Source: Candidatus Nitrospira kreftii (lineage in GTDB: Bacteria; Nitrospirota; Nitrospiria; Nitrospirales; Nitrospiraceae). Taken from it: a stretch of 64,000 nucleotides of DNA. Made by a program: the position numbers and the translations under genes. The DNA is taken from contig CP047423.1 of NCBI GenBank assembly GCA_014058405.1, forward strand, positions 3,828,501 to 3,892,500, in the 5' to 3' direction. Below the pieces are notes generated by a model. The model saw only the letters and a program-made list of their open reading frames with translations, was not told the DNA's origin and ran no database searches. Of this stretch, positions 9,901 through 19,772 are shown piece after piece (the stretch's first letter is position 1; each line of letters opens with the position of its first letter).

Positions 9901-10130
9901 GTGGTGACGGCCGATATTTCTTTTACTGTTGGGCCCAATGGCCCATGCTGATGCCCACGCTAGGCCTTCTAACCGGCTGGCATTCTGTTGACTTAGAAAA
10001 GAATCGCAGAATAAAATGTCTCTTCGAATTTCTTTGAATTTCTTTCTACCATGACGTGCGCACTATGGTGGGAGTGGCGTGAACTTGTCAATATTGTTTA
10101 GTCTTTGGGAGTGAGAAGGAGGCTTGGGTC

Positions 10131-10478
10131 ATGGCTTTATTGATTACGGATGAATGTATCTCTTGTGGAGCATGTCTGCCGGAATGTCCGAATGAAGCGA
10201 TTTTTGAGACCAGAAGCGATGCCGAGACCAAAGGCAATCACGTTGGTGATGGACAAGGTGTCGGCGACAATATTTATGTCATTGCCCATGATCGCTGCAC
10301 CGAGTGTGTAGGTCACTTTGACGAACCTCAGTGTGCGGCAGTGTGTCCTGTCGATAATTGCTGTATCTCAGACCCCGCTTATCCTGAAACAACAGACATA
10401 CTTCTTGACAAAGCAAAGACTTTGAATCCTGATAAGGAGATTGATTCTGCCAAAGTTTGGAGTGGTGTAAGAAACTAA
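10131..10478 (+). CDS. YfhL-like 2[4Fe-4S] ferredoxin
   Basis: 115-residue dicluster ferredoxin. Cluster ligands are Cys9, Cys12, Cys15, Cys19 (CISCGACLPEC) and Cys56, Cys59, Cys68, Cys72 with further Cys77/Cys78 (CTECVGHFDEPQC). The 8-residue insertion between the second and third Cys of the second motif is characteristic of the YfhL/Alvin-type low-potential ferredoxins. Such proteins can donate electrons to 2-oxoacid:ferredoxin oxidoreductases of the reductive TCA cycle; that partner is an inference. Strong AAGGAGG site 10 nt before the ATG; monocistronic, with terminators on the 3' side. Confidence 0.93.
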   Translation: MALLITDECISCGACLPECPNEAIFETRSDAETKGNHVGDGQGVGDNIYVIAHDRCTECVGHFDEPQCAAVCPVDNCCISDPAYPETTDILLDKAKTLNPDKEIDSAKVWSGVRN

Positions 10479-10500
10479 CTCATTTCCAAATTGGTGTCGT

Positions 10501-10535
10501 GAGGGCCTCAGTTTCTAATAGAAATTGAGGCCCTC
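10501..10535 (+). terminator. Long hairpin after the ferredoxin gene
   Basis: A 15-bp stem (GAGGGCCTCAGTTTC against GAAATTGAGGCCCTC, one G-T pair) with a 5-nt loop begins 22 nt after the ferredoxin stop. The T-run is weak (TGCATTT), so it may stabilise the mRNA 3' end or terminate jointly with the next hairpin. Confidence 0.65.
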
Positions 10536-10556
10536 TGCATTTAATGGGCTCATCTG

Positions 10557-10592
10557 AAAAAAAGGCCTCGGTGATATTCACCGAGGCCTTTT
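10557..10592. terminator. Bidirectional rho-independent terminator
   Basis: Perfect 11-bp stem GGCCTCGGTGA/TCACCGAGGCC with a 3-nt loop, flanked by seven A on the left and four T on the right. It can therefore end transcripts from both the ferredoxin (plus) and the convergent cupredoxin gene (minus), whose stop is 26 nt away. Confidence 0.88.
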
Positions 10593-10617
10593 GGATGACC
10601 ACTTGAACTGGAGTCTA

Positions 10618-11094
10618 TTACTTCAGCATGAGTAACTTGCCGCCGACATGGCCTGCGTGCAAGTGGCAACGGTATTCAAGAACATTCCCCGATGCATAAA
10701 ACAAATCACTGGTAGGAACACCGATATACCGCGTCTCTCCTGGCTTTAGCACCAGCTTGGTATCCAGAACAGTTGGTGCTGATTGATTCACGGCTGCGCT
10801 CAGATGAAATCCATGTTCGGCCGTGGCATTATTCGTTACCTTTAAGAGAACCGGCGAACCTGGACGCGACTTAAAATCGATGACTGTCATCGGAGGATAC
10901 CAAACCTTCATATTGCCGATTTCTATGGCATAGAACGAGGCATCAATGGTTAGTTCCTTAAACGGCTGTCCAACGACAGATCCTGATTCTAGATCGCCGA
11001 TTTCAACACCACCTGCTTGGAGCGCATACGAACCTGAAGCCCCAGCCAACAGCAGTCCAAGGCCGAGGATAATTGCCAACATTGACTTGCCCAT
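10618..11094 (-). CDS. Exported cupredoxin-like protein
   Basis: 158 residues from ATG 11094, which has AAGGGGG upstream; the upstream-extended frame lacks support. A signal peptide (MLAIILGLGLLLAGASGSYALQ) leads into a beta-rich domain. Potential copper ligands are His94/His97 (TAEHGFHLS) and Cys143, His146, His149 (YRCHLHAGHVGG), the cupredoxin C-terminal loop layout. The axial Met usual in type-1 sites is not visible, so the site may be His-rich or resemble the CuA/nitrosocyanin side of the family. Likely periplasmic electron carrier or copper chaperone. Confidence 0.8.
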   Translation of the reverse strand: MGKSMLAIILGLGLLLAGASGSYALQAGGVEIGDLESGSVVGQPFKELTIDASFYAIEIGNMKVWYPPMTVIDFKSRPGSPVLLKVTNNATAEHGFHLSAAVNQSAPTVLDTKLVLKPGETRYIGVPTSDLFYASGNVLEYRCHLHAGHVGGKLLMLK

Positions 11095-11499
11095 GACTAC
11101 CCCCCTTGCAAGAAAAGAAGAGATGAATAGAGGCTTGAATATGTATCGACGAAGTCTGGAGGACGTGCAGGCTTTCTTGTAATGTTTACCTTTGGTCTTT
11201 ACGTTATGAGACCCGTAACCTTCGACACGATCCGACATATGATACGGCAATTCTTATATCACAGGGGTTAAAACGGAAGCAACCAATTAGGACCTGCTTG
11301 GGCTTGAGGAGTTGCCTCATCCTGATCCAGATTGTATTTCGGCTACACGCCACCGCTCGACACAAGCGCATAGTGCATCCGAGATGTCACGGTCTGGCAT
11401 AAGATGCTCTGGCTCTTGTTCGTGCAGTGCAGCCCCTCCGTACAGAGCCGACTTAAGTATTCCCCGAAAGTTCCGATACGGTCGGTGAGGGGTTACCAG
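11095..11499. other. 405-bp divergent intergenic region
   Basis: Separates the cupredoxin (minus) from the CBS-domain gene (plus) and must hold both promoters. Overlapping frames here have no coherent composition. A GAGGGG ribosome site precedes the ATG at 11500. No convincing promoter pair, operator or RNA element was recognised. Confidence 0.5.
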
Positions 11500-12114
11500 A
11501 TGCCTATTTTTCTCGCAGTCAATGGAATCACAGAGACCTATCCCGTAAGACCATCGGGTTCGCGGCCTAATCTGGTTGAGCCTGTTGCGGAGAGTGAACG
11601 TCGCGGCCAACACTCTCCTTCATTGGATCATTCGGCCTTGAATGCGCAGACCGCCTATCAACAACAGAGTGCCCAGCAACCACATCCAAAGCCAGCAGTG
11701 CTTGCGCGAGATTTAATGAAAGCCCCTGTCCTTTCTCTTCCCTCAGACGGCACGTTGCTCGACGCCTGGATGCTGATGTCTCACAAGGGTTTCCATCATA
11801 TCCCCATCACTTCCCTGCATGGCACTTTGGTGGGAATGGTATCTCATCGTGATCTGCTGCGGCATGTACCTGAGCTGGTCATCGCTGGTGATAGCACTCA
11901 AGCTTCTTCGAGACGATTAGCCGAGATCATGACCTCAAGAGTTATCTCCTCAACTCCCATGACGGAGATTCGAGAAGTTGCGCGTGTCATGCTCGATGAA
12001 CAAATTCATGCAGTTCCAATTTTGGACAATGCCCGCCGTCTAGTTGGCATCCTTTCGACACAAGACCTGCTCCAAGGCATCGCCAACCACGTCCCACTTG
12101 AGCTTTGGACTTAA
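11500..12114 (+). CDS. Tandem CBS-domain protein
   Basis: 204 residues from ATG 11500 (GAGGGG upstream). The first 70 residues are Gln/Pro-rich and probably disordered; the rest is a CBS pair: LMKAPVLSLPSDGTLLDAWMLM...GMVSHRDLL and IMTSRVISSTPMTEIREVARVM...GILSTQDLL. Such Bateman modules bind adenine nucleotides and act as energy-state sensors. It carries no catalytic domain and no obvious partner nearby; the next gene is a glycosyltransferase 188 bp on. Confidence 0.88.
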   Translation: MPIFLAVNGITETYPVRPSGSRPNLVEPVAESERRGQHSPSLDHSALNAQTAYQQQSAQQPHPKPAVLARDLMKAPVLSLPSDGTLLDAWMLMSHKGFHHIPITSLHGTLVGMVSHRDLLRHVPELVIAGDSTQASSRRLAEIMTSRVISSTPMTEIREVARVMLDEQIHAVPILDNARRLVGILSTQDLLQGIANHVPLELWT

Positions 12115-12301
12115 CCTCCCTCTTTTTAGCGAACTGCCTCGATCTGGCGAGAGAAACCCACTCTGAATTTGATCAATACGTTAGACACCTCCCTCGAAAG
12201 GCTGCTCCACATTCGTAGGGCTAGGCCAGCTGGCAGTCCCGTAATAGGGTGGTACCCATTGAGGCGATGGTTATGAAGTTTCCCGCCAGAACCCATTCAA
12301 C

Positions 12302-14587
12302 ATGACGCTGATAGACAACTTTTTCGACACTCCTATCGCTGCAGGGATTTCTGCTCTCGCGCTCTTGACTATAGGGCTGCTCCTTAAGAAGGGCCAAGGG
12401 CGTCGGTGGGTCCTGAGTCTGAGTCTCCTCTTGTATATCCGCTACATGGTTTGGCGAGCACTCTACACCATACCCACCGACGACGTGAGCAGCCTAGTCA
12501 TCGGATGGACCGTCTATCTCGCCGAACTGTACGGACTCTGCCAATTTTGCTTCTTCACCTATCAATCTTGGTCACCGACCGACCGTCAACCGGAACCGAT
12601 CACGAATTACCCGACCGTCGACATCATGGTCACAGTCGTGGATGAACCGCTGTCGCTCTTGCGGCAAACGTTGATAGGCTGTCAATCACTGGAATATCCA
12701 AGAGATCGATTCAATGTGTACGTTCTCGATGATGGCCGTCGCCTTGAAGCCAAAAGGATGGCGACTGCACTGGGATGCGGCTATATCAGACGCCCGGATC
12801 ATCCACGTCATGCCAAGGCAGGAAACCTCAACCATGCTCTTCGCCTGACCGACGGCGATCTCATAGCCGTGTTTGATGTTGACCATATCCCTGCTCGTAC
12901 ATTTCTGAAGGAGACTATCGGATTCTTTGATGACCCAAAAGTAGCCATCGTCCAGACTCCCCATCACTTCTACAATCCCGACGTCTTTCAACGAAATCTG
13001 CGAGTAGGTGATCTCGTCAAGAACGAGCAGGCATTGTTCTTCCGCTCCTTACAAACCGGGCGAGACGCGCATAACAGCGCCTTCTTCGCCGGAAGCGGTG
13101 GTCTCTTCCGACGACAACCCCTTGAGGAGATCGGTGGCTTCCAAACCCAAACTATCACCGAAGATATCCACACGAGCATGAACCTGCATGCGAAAGGATA
13201 TACGTCCTGCTACCTCAATCGCGTGCTCTCAGCTGGTCTGATGCCGGAGACGTTTGAAGGGTATCTCAAGCAGCGGAAGCGGTGGGCCATGGGCTGCATT
13301 CAGATCCTCCTCCGTGACAACCCTCTCACCAAACGGGGTCTGACCTTGTCACAGCGGCTGGATTATTTCGGGTCGATCTTCTACTTCTTTTTCGGTCTTC
13401 CTCGCCTCATTTGTCTGATCGCTCCGCTTTTTGGTCTTTTGTTCCAGACACCACCAATTCATGCCAATGTCCTACTGCTTGGCCTTCATTTCTTTTCTTT
13501 CTACATCGCATCAGCACTCGTCATGCGTCCGGTGAGCCGAGGCTCGCGCAACCCATTCTGGTCTGACATCTATGAAATCGCCATGTGCTTCGCGCTCACC
13601 TGGGTAGCACTGAAGGCCCTGGTTACGCCCCGGACGGAGCGCGTCTTCGAGGTGACGCCGAAAGGGCAACGGATTGGAAGAAACACGTCCACTGAATTGA
13701 CGTTGGCCTGGCCGCACTTGCTGACGTTCGGATTGTTGGTCGTAGGTTTGGCATTGGGAATTCAGAACTTGCGCCACGGCAGTGGAGATCCAGGTCTCCC
13801 GGTCAGCCTTTTTTGGGGATCCGTCAATCTCTTGCTGTTGACGATCGCAATGTTCGTCGCCAGCGAACAGACGCAGGGCCGACAGGCATTCCGACTGAAT
13901 CGAGATTTTGCGAGCGAGTTGTTTCTCGATGACACTTCCGTCGCCGCGCGCATTCTCAACATTAATGAACACGGTGCCGCATTGTCACTCGAACACCCCG
14001 TATTTACTTCACGGGACATCGTGACCCTTCTTTTGACGTCCTCCCAAGGCACGATAGTACGATTACCTGGCCGAATCATCAGACAGGAACGGTTACCGTC
14101 CGGTGACGTGGGAGCCGGGGTTCAGTTCGAAGGACTTGATGAGGCCACGAGAGAGGTGCTTGTTGATAAGATCTTTGGTGATCCTGCATCCTGGGAAGAG
14201 ACCTATCAATTCCAACCCGGGATAGCGAGCAGTCTACGGTCACTGCTGTTTGCTCTTACCGCTCCATGGAGGTCCTTCAACTGGGAACGGCGCCGGATGC
14301 TCCGCGTTCATCACGAGACCCCTTGTCGGCTGAATACTTCGACATCTTTCCTGTCCGGTAAGTTGGAAGATATGTCTTTCACCGGCGTGAGCGTCCTCTT
14401 CCCTTCAGCTCCGAAAGGGTCGTTAGTCGGAGCACTATTAGATCTGCCTCGTATCACTCTTAAGGTAAGCCCGGTATCCGTCATGCACCGCCTCCGCACG
14501 AGCTGTGTCCGTTTCAGAGTCGAGAGTATCGAACGAGGCGAACAGCACTGGAGAGCATTGCACCAGAAGCACTGGAGACAATCGTAA
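12302..14587 (+). CDS. BcsA-like processive glycosyltransferase with two C-terminal PilZ domains
   Basis: 761-residue inner-membrane family-2 glycosyltransferase. Two to three N-terminal helices precede the GT domain with DDG (143-145), DVDH (192-195), FFAGSGG (261-267), TED (286-288) and QRKRW (324-328), the full set for a processive beta-glycan synthase; further helices follow at about 345-420 and 470-520. The C-terminus has a PilZ domain with R527-x3-R531 but a degenerate NINEHG, and a second with R664-x3-R668 and canonical DMSFTG. It therefore probably makes cellulose or a related polymer under cyclic di-GMP control. No bcsB, bcsZ or bcsC is adjacent; a BcsS-like gene lies 590 bp downstream. 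Confidence 0.88.
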   Translation: MTLIDNFFDTPIAAGISALALLTIGLLLKKGQGRRWVLSLSLLLYIRYMVWRALYTIPTDDVSSLVIGWTVYLAELYGLCQFCFFTYQSWSPTDRQPEPITNYPTVDIMVTVVDEPLSLLRQTLIGCQSLEYPRDRFNVYVLDDGRRLEAKRMATALGCGYIRRPDHPRHAKAGNLNHALRLTDGDLIAVFDVDHIPARTFLKETIGFFDDPKVAIVQTPHHFYNPDVFQRNLRVGDLVKNEQALFFRSLQTGRDAHNSAFFAGSGGLFRRQPLEEIGGFQTQTITEDIHTSMNLHAKGYTSCYLNRVLSAGLMPETFEGYLKQRKRWAMGCIQILLRDNPLTKRGLTLSQRLDYFGSIFYFFFGLPRLICLIAPLFGLLFQTPPIHANVLLLGLHFFSFYIASALVMRPVSRGSRNPFWSDIYEIAMCFALTWVALKALVTPRTERVFEVTPKGQRIGRNTSTELTLAWPHLLTFGLLVVGLALGIQNLRHGSGDPGLPVSLFWGSVNLLLLTIAMFVASEQTQGRQAFRLNRDFASELFLDDTSVAARILNINEHGAALSLEHPVFTSRDIVTLLLTSSQGTIVRLPGRIIRQERLPSGDVGAGVQFEGLDEATREVLVDKIFGDPASWEETYQFQPGIASSLRSLLFALTAPWRSFNWERRRMLRVHHETPCRLNTSTSFLSGKLEDMSFTGVSVLFPSAPKGSLVGALLDLPRITLKVSPVSVMHRLRTSCVRFRVESIERGEQHWRALHQKHWRQS

Positions 14588-15177
14588 GCGTTACCGTGCC
14601 CAAGAATGACCCTCCATACTGCAATACTTTTGCTCAACTTAATTCACCGACTATTATCTCGACGCGCTCCGATGGACCATCTGTCCATAGGCCAATCGTG
14701 TAACTCGTGAGCAACGGATCAGGCGGGAAAGGCGCTTGTCGCTGATCCGGTTCACCAACTTGCCCACCGAGAGGAAGATCAGAATCTTTGAAATGCTGCC
14801 CTGGCCTCATTCCTTCCCGTGGACCATGTATCTAGTCAATGCCCGCAGCTGAGAAGACAGTTGGAAGGAGTGAACATCGCAATCAGATTATCTTGTTGCT
14901 CCGATCAAGGATCCGAGACTTATACCACGATCAGCCACATACAGCGTCCACGATCCTCGCTAATAATAGGACTCGGAAGAGAGCCTCACTGGACTTGTCC
15001 GGCAACAGATGCGCCGCCCCATTTTCTGATTTTTCTCCTGATTATCTCTTGTGTGCACTATTCTAGATCAGGTTCGACAAGCTTACCGCGATGCCTATTG
15101 GGCTCTAGCATGGCTCATTAAGGCCGCTACACGGTTGTTCGGTTTCGCGTTGACTCCGTCGTAGAGAGGGAAAACCG
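14588..15177. other. 590-bp region without a recognised gene
   Basis: Frames of 75-100 codons exist on the plus strand but have no family motif, no ribosome site and cysteine/serine-rich shadow composition. An inverted repeat (GGATCAG...CTGATCC) lies near 14715-14743 without a T-run. The 3' end carries AGAGGG before the ATG at 15178, so a promoter for the next gene is expected here, but none is convincing. Confidence 0.5.
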
Positions 15178-15879
15178 ATGACGCGATATATGTCATTCCT
15201 ATTGGCAACACTTGTCCTGACGCTCTTACCGGTTCGTGCACAGGCGGGTGATGTGTTCACCGGATTTCAGATTGACAATAAGCGTCAATATTTTGGTTAT
15301 TTAGGCGTGCGGACGCCGATCTTGCTAATGTCAGGCGGAACAACCATTTTTGCCCAGGTGATGACAGCTGGTCTTGGATATAGCTTCAAAAGCAATGGGC
15401 AACTGTTGGATGCCAATGTCCAATTTGTCGTTCCGTCTTTTGGGATTTCACAGACACTCGGCAGGTGGACGTTCATGGCACTCGCAGGTCCACAACTGCG
15501 CCGAATCGAGGAAGACCGATGGAATGCAACATCGAAGATTGATCATCAGGTCGGAGTATTCGGTCAACTCGAAGCGCTCTACTGGAATGAGAAAGGCAGC
15601 CTCCATGCGATAGGATCCTATGCTGATCTCGACAATTTTTTCTGGGGCCGTCTGCGCGGGAAATGGCTGACATACAAGTCCGATCGGGGTTGCTGTCCCC
15701 TCTACGCTGGGTGGGATATTGCCGGAATGGGTAATGGAGAATTTCGTGCGGTACAGACAGGCCCAATCTTAGAGGTGCCGATCAGTACGGTGTTCTTTCT
15801 GGTAAAAGGCGGGTACCAGAATAGCACTTCTTTCCACAGTGGCGGGTATGGAGGAGTCGAAGTGTATTTTCCATTTTAA
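15178..15879 (+). CDS. BcsS-like exported beta-barrel protein
   Basis: 233 residues with a signal peptide ending VRAQAG. The mature part is rich in alternating aromatic/glycine beta-strands (YFGYLGVRTPIL, TAGLGYSFKSNG, SFHSGGYGGVEVYFPF) and ends in phenylalanine, as outer-membrane barrels do. The pattern resembles the BcsS family associated with cellulose synthesis, and its position downstream of the BcsA-like gene agrees. A role in polymer export or surface retention is inference. Confidence 0.6.
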   Translation: MTRYMSFLLATLVLTLLPVRAQAGDVFTGFQIDNKRQYFGYLGVRTPILLMSGGTTIFAQVMTAGLGYSFKSNGQLLDANVQFVVPSFGISQTLGRWTFMALAGPQLRRIEEDRWNATSKIDHQVGVFGQLEALYWNEKGSLHAIGSYADLDNFFWGRLRGKWLTYKSDRGCCPLYAGWDIAGMGNGEFRAVQTGPILEVPISTVFFLVKGGYQNSTSFHSGGYGGVEVYFPF

Positions 15880-15880
15880 C

Positions 15881-16351
15881 TCACTCTACCATCGACCAAT
15901 GTGAGAAAGTCGCTGCTTGACCCATCGGTCTTCCAGCTAAATCAATAACGGTCCAGATTAATGCCTGTTCGACGAGAAAGCGCCGTCCGGTTGAAGAAAT
16001 CCTGACCCCACGATATCCATCAAAGTAGCCATTCACCCTCGCCTGCTTCAACATACGTCCTCGTTCAGCCCGTTCATCTGGCTCAGCCGTGAGTCGCGAC
16101 GGCGTCTCAAGGAATTGATCCCAAGAGAGTTCCCAGAGATCTAGCGCCGTTTGGTTCCCGTAGTTCAGAATCGGATCGGGCTCTACTCCATGCGAGACAA
16201 CGACAAAGGGAGCCTCGAATAACATGCGCGATTGCTGTGTCGTATCCCCGGTTCGTTCGATCAGTTCTAGTCTTGTCCAATGACAATAGCTGTCCAGTAG
16301 TCGCTGACTCCATTGTATAACATGGGGTTGGTTCCACTGTGCGGGACTCAT
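15881..16351 (-). CDS. MEKHLA-domain (PAS-like) protein
   Basis: 156 residues from ATG 16351. It matches the MEKHLA family, a PAS-like fold: [25 protein letters not shown], then [17 protein letters not shown] and [18 protein letters not shown]. In plants this domain is fused to HD-ZIP regulators; free bacterial versions have no known function. Convergent to the BcsS-like gene (1 nt between stops) and divergent from leuC. A TTG at 16387 is a less likely start. Confidence 0.8.
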   Translation of the reverse strand: MSPAQWNQPHVIQWSQRLLDSYCHWTRLELIERTGDTTQQSRMLFEAPFVVVSHGVEPDPILNYGNQTALDLWELSWDQFLETPSRLTAEPDERAERGRMLKQARVNGYFDGYRGVRISSTGRRFLVEQALIWTVIDLAGRPMGQAATFSHWSMVE

Positions 16352-16401
16352 ACGCGTTGTAGTAGCACCTCCGGCAAAACGGGACAAGGCTCACGGACGC
16401 C

Positions 16402-16432
16402 TTGTCAACCGCATAGTCATTCTCTGTATAAT
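16402..16432 (+). promoter_or_regulatory. Candidate leuC promoter
   Basis: TTGTCA (16402) and a perfect TATAAT (16427) face leuC, 34 nt before its ATG. The 19-nt spacer is longer than optimal, so the -35 assignment is uncertain while the -10 is attractive. Confidence 0.4.
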
Positions 16433-16466
16433 AGGCTCCTTCTTACCAAAACCCGCAGGAGTGGAG

Positions 16467-17870
16467 ATGGCTGCCAAAACATTGTTTGATAAGATTTGGG
16501 ACTCGCACGTCGTACGCGCTGAATCCGATGGGACGACGTTGCTTTATATCGATCGCCAGTTGGTGCATGAAGTGACTTCCCCGCAAGCGTTTGAAGGGTT
16601 GCGGCTCGCCGGACGGCACCCGCGACGACCGACAGCCACACTCGCGGTACCGGATCACAATGTTCCGACCACAGACCGCCGCCTAGGAATTATGGATCAA
16701 GTCAGCGCACTTCAGATTCAAACGCTGGAGGATAATTGCAAACATTTTGGGATTCCGTTGTTCAACATGAGCGACATCCGCCAGGGCATCGTTCACGTCA
16801 TCGGTCCCGAACAGGGGTTTACACTCCCCGGCACCACGATCGTGTGCGGTGATTCGCACACATCCACTCACGGAGCGTTTGGCGCCTTGGCATTCGGAAT
16901 CGGGACCAGTGAAGTGGAACATGTATTGGCCACTCAATGTTTGGTGCAAAAGCGGCCAAAGACAATGGAGATCCGGGTCGATGGGGTGCTTTCAGACCGT
17001 TGTTCAGCCAAGGACATTATTCTGGCGATCATAGGAAAGATCGGTACGGCAGGTGGGACCGGCTTTGTGATTGAGTATACCGGCGCTGCGATTCGCTCGC
17101 TCAGCATGGAAGGCCGCATGACCCTCTGCAACATGTCCATCGAGGGCGGAGCTCGTGCCGGCATGGTCGCGCCCGATGACAAGACGATCGCTTATATCAA
17201 AGGGCGTCCACTCGCTCCAAAGGGAGATCAATTTGAACAGGCCGTCCAGGCATGGCGAGACTTCAAGACCGATCTTGATGCCATCTACGATGCGACCATC
17301 ACCCTACAAGCCGAACGCATTGCCCCACAGGTCAGCTGGGGAACGAGTCCGGGCATGGTGAGCGGTGTAGACGAACATGTGCCAGATCCACAGACGATGG
17401 TCGACGACAAGTCCAAGAGCGCCACCGAACGGGCTTTGTCCTACATGGGACTTACCCCTAACATGCCCATTACCGATATTAGAATAGATAGAGTGTTCAT
17501 CGGCTCCTGCACTAATTCTCGAATCGAGGACCTCCGTCTTGCCGCCAGCTTCGCAAAGGGGAAGAAAGTCGCGAAGACCGTGCAAGCCATGGTGGTGCCG
17601 GGCTCCGGGCTCATCAAACAGCAGGCGGAGGCCGAAGGGCTCGATCACGTGTTTCGTGAAGCGGGGTTTGAGTGGCGGGAGGCAGGATGCAGTATGTGTC
17701 TGGCGATGAACGCCGATGTGCTGAAGCCGGGCGAGCGCTGTGCCTCTACAAGCAATCGCAATTTTGAAGGCCGACAAGGGGCAGGGGGCCGAACTCATTT
17801 GGTGTCACCGGCCATGGCGGTCGCTGCGGCGATTGAGGGCCACTTTGTCGATATCAGACATTGGTCGTGA
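16467..17870 (+). CDS. leuC: 3-isopropylmalate dehydratase large subunit
   Basis: Aconitase-family subunit that with LeuD isomerises 2-isopropylmalate to 3-isopropylmalate in leucine synthesis. 467 residues, normal length. Motifs: [14 protein letters not shown], and the [4Fe-4S] ligands in [11 protein letters not shown] and [18 protein letters not shown] close to the C-terminus. GGAG lies 5 nt before the ATG at 16467; a GTG at 16461 is too close to that site. leuD follows 55 nt later. Confidence 0.97.
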   Translation: MAAKTLFDKIWDSHVVRAESDGTTLLYIDRQLVHEVTSPQAFEGLRLAGRHPRRPTATLAVPDHNVPTTDRRLGIMDQVSALQIQTLEDNCKHFGIPLFNMSDIRQGIVHVIGPEQGFTLPGTTIVCGDSHTSTHGAFGALAFGIGTSEVEHVLATQCLVQKRPKTMEIRVDGVLSDRCSAKDIILAIIGKIGTAGGTGFVIEYTGAAIRSLSMEGRMTLCNMSIEGGARAGMVAPDDKTIAYIKGRPLAPKGDQFEQAVQAWRDFKTDLDAIYDATITLQAERIAPQVSWGTSPGMVSGVDEHVPDPQTMVDDKSKSATERALSYMGLTPNMPITDIRIDRVFIGSCTNSRIEDLRLAASFAKGKKVAKTVQAMVVPGSGLIKQQAEAEGLDHVFREAGFEWREAGCSMCLAMNADVLKPGERCASTSNRNFEGRQGAGGRTHLVSPAMAVAAAIEGHFVDIRHWS

Positions 17871-17925
17871 AACTTCAGGATCCTACAGTGCAAATTCGCC
17901 TCTCGATACAAAGGGGATACACAAC

Positions 17926-18549
17926 ATGCAACCTTTCACGATACTGACCGGTCTTGTCGCCCCATTGGATCGTGTCAACGTCGACACCGATCAAGTGATT
18001 CCTAAACAGTTTCTCAAGACCATCAAGCGCACAGGCCTGCGCGAAGGGCTATTCTTTGATTGGCGGAAACAAGCAGACGGTTCTCCCGATCCATCGTTCT
18101 TCTTAAACCAACCTCGATATCAGGGGGCAACCATCCTCTTGACTCGCGACAACTTCGGCTGCGGCTCATCCCGTGAACATGCACCATGGGCTTTGTTGGA
18201 TCAGGGGTTCCGCTGTCTGATCGCTCCAAGCTTTGCCGACATTTTTTATAACAATTGCTTTCAGAATGGGATCCTTCCGGTGGTATTGAAAGCGGAGGAA
18301 GTGCTCGTGCTCCTGAATGAGGCAGTCGACACCGAGGGATATCAGCTCACGGTAGACCTGGATCGTCAGACAGTAACCACACCCAAGGAAGTCACGTATC
18401 GGTTCGAGATTGATCCATTTCGTAAAGATTGTCTGTATCGAGGGCTTGACGCAATCGGCCTCACTCTTCAGCATGAGAGCGCGATCACGGCCTATGAGAC
18501 TCGCCGGAAGGGCGAAGCTCCTTGGCTCTTTACTGATCTTCGCTCTTAG
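17926..18549 (+). CDS. leuD: 3-isopropylmalate dehydratase small subunit
   Basis: 207-residue swivel-domain subunit of isopropylmalate isomerase. Start [30 protein letters not shown] is typical, with AAAGGGG 8 nt before; the longer frame from 17740 overlaps leuC and is not used. Motif [13 protein letters not shown] carries substrate-binding residues. No leuB or leuA follows; a convergent corA comes next. Confidence 0.97.
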   Translation: MQPFTILTGLVAPLDRVNVDTDQVIPKQFLKTIKRTGLREGLFFDWRKQADGSPDPSFFLNQPRYQGATILLTRDNFGCGSSREHAPWALLDQGFRCLIAPSFADIFYNNCFQNGILPVVLKAEEVLVLLNEAVDTEGYQLTVDLDRQTVTTPKEVTYRFEIDPFRKDCLYRGLDAIGLTLQHESAITAYETRRKGEAPWLFTDLRS

Positions 18550-18623
18550 TCGAGCAGAGAGCTTGAAACAGGTCATCTCTCAAATACGGCGGGGCATCCC
18601 AAAATGGGGACCTGAATACTTGT

Positions 18624-19679
18624 CTAAAGCCATTTTTTCCAGCGAAATCCCAGGAGCATGGTAGCCGCCACTAGTCCCATGATCCCGAGAGCCATGGGGT
18701 ACCCCCACGGCCATTTTAGTTCAGGCATGTATTCGAAATTCATCCCATAGATACCGGCAATAAAACTCAGGGGCATGAAAATCGTGGTGATCACCGTCAA
18801 CACTCGCATGACGGAGTTCAGCCGGTAGCTCACGCTGGAGAGATAAATGTCGAGGCTCGCCGAGACCATTTCCCTCAATGTCTCGATAGTGTCCACAATC
18901 TGGACCACATGATCATAGACATCCCGGAAAAAGACCTTGGTCGGCTCATGTAAGAAGGGGCATTCCGAGCGTGACAGGTTGTTGATCGCTTCTCGCAAGG
19001 GCCACACGGCTCGACGCACGAACAAGAGCTGCCGTTTCAGGGCATGAATGTCCTTGAGTGTCTCCGGCCTGGGATCGGCCATCAGGCGCTCTTGCATCGA
19101 TTCAATTCGCTCGCCTAGCATTTCAAGTACCTCGAAATATTGGTCCACGACGGCATCAATCAGGGCATAGACGAGATAGTCTGACCCGTTATGTCGAAGA
19201 CGTCCCTTCCCAACCCGAAGTCGATCCCGGACGGACTGGAAGACATCGGTTCCGTTCTCCTGAAACGAGAGGACATAATTTCGCCCCAGGACGAAACTGA
19301 TCTGTTCGACCAATATATCGCCTCGGTCTGAAGCCGTGAGCACCTTCATGACGAGAAAGAAATAGGTGTCGTAATCGTCGAGCTTGGGCCGTTGATCAGT
19401 ATTGGCAATGTCTTCCAGTAGCAGAGGGTGGAGACCGAAGTGTTTTCCGAATGCTTCCAATACGTCGGTCTTGTGCACTCCATCAACATCCACCCAGGTC
19501 ACCGTTTCGTCCGAAGGCGGTCGAAGCTCGTTCACATCGCGGATTGACTGTTCATCACAGTGGGTACCAGAGTAGTTAAATAGGGTAACCGAGACAGGCT
19601 CTGTTCGCTTCTCACCGATGTGGATGAGCGTGCCGGGAGACAATCCCTTCTTCCTTGAGCGTTTCTGCATCAGTTTCAT
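18624..19679 (-). CDS. corA: CorA-type magnesium/cobalt channel
   Basis: 351-residue pentameric divalent-cation channel of the inner membrane. A large cytoplasmic alpha/beta domain (TWVDVDGVHKTDVLEAFGKHF, EDIANTDQRPKLDDY) is followed by the long stalk helix and two C-terminal transmembrane helices, with the signature YGMN after the first and a basic tail (FRWKKWL). Starts head-to-head with the cysQ-like gene, so a shared short promoter region is expected. Confidence 0.95.
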   Translation of the reverse strand: MKLMQKRSRKKGLSPGTLIHIGEKRTEPVSVTLFNYSGTHCDEQSIRDVNELRPPSDETVTWVDVDGVHKTDVLEAFGKHFGLHPLLLEDIANTDQRPKLDDYDTYFFLVMKVLTASDRGDILVEQISFVLGRNYVLSFQENGTDVFQSVRDRLRVGKGRLRHNGSDYLVYALIDAVVDQYFEVLEMLGERIESMQERLMADPRPETLKDIHALKRQLLFVRRAVWPLREAINNLSRSECPFLHEPTKVFFRDVYDHVVQIVDTIETLREMVSASLDIYLSSVSYRLNSVMRVLTVITTIFMPLSFIAGIYGMNFEYMPELKWPWGYPMALGIMGLVAATMLLGFRWKKWL

Positions 19680-19772
19680 CGTATGGTGCTTGTACGCAGA
19701 TTCGTCATCCAGGTCAAGTTGGTGAGGCGATCACTCCTTTTCTTCTGCCTCCAGGCTTGTTACTCTTTCTGC

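Noticed and set aside
11317..11613. 98-codon minus-strand frame overlapping the CBS gene start
   Set aside because: Antisense to a clear CBS-domain gene with its own ribosome site; no motif.
14819..15121. 75- and 100-codon frames in the gap after the BcsA-like gene
   Set aside because: No start signal, no homology pattern, biased composition; treated as noncoding.
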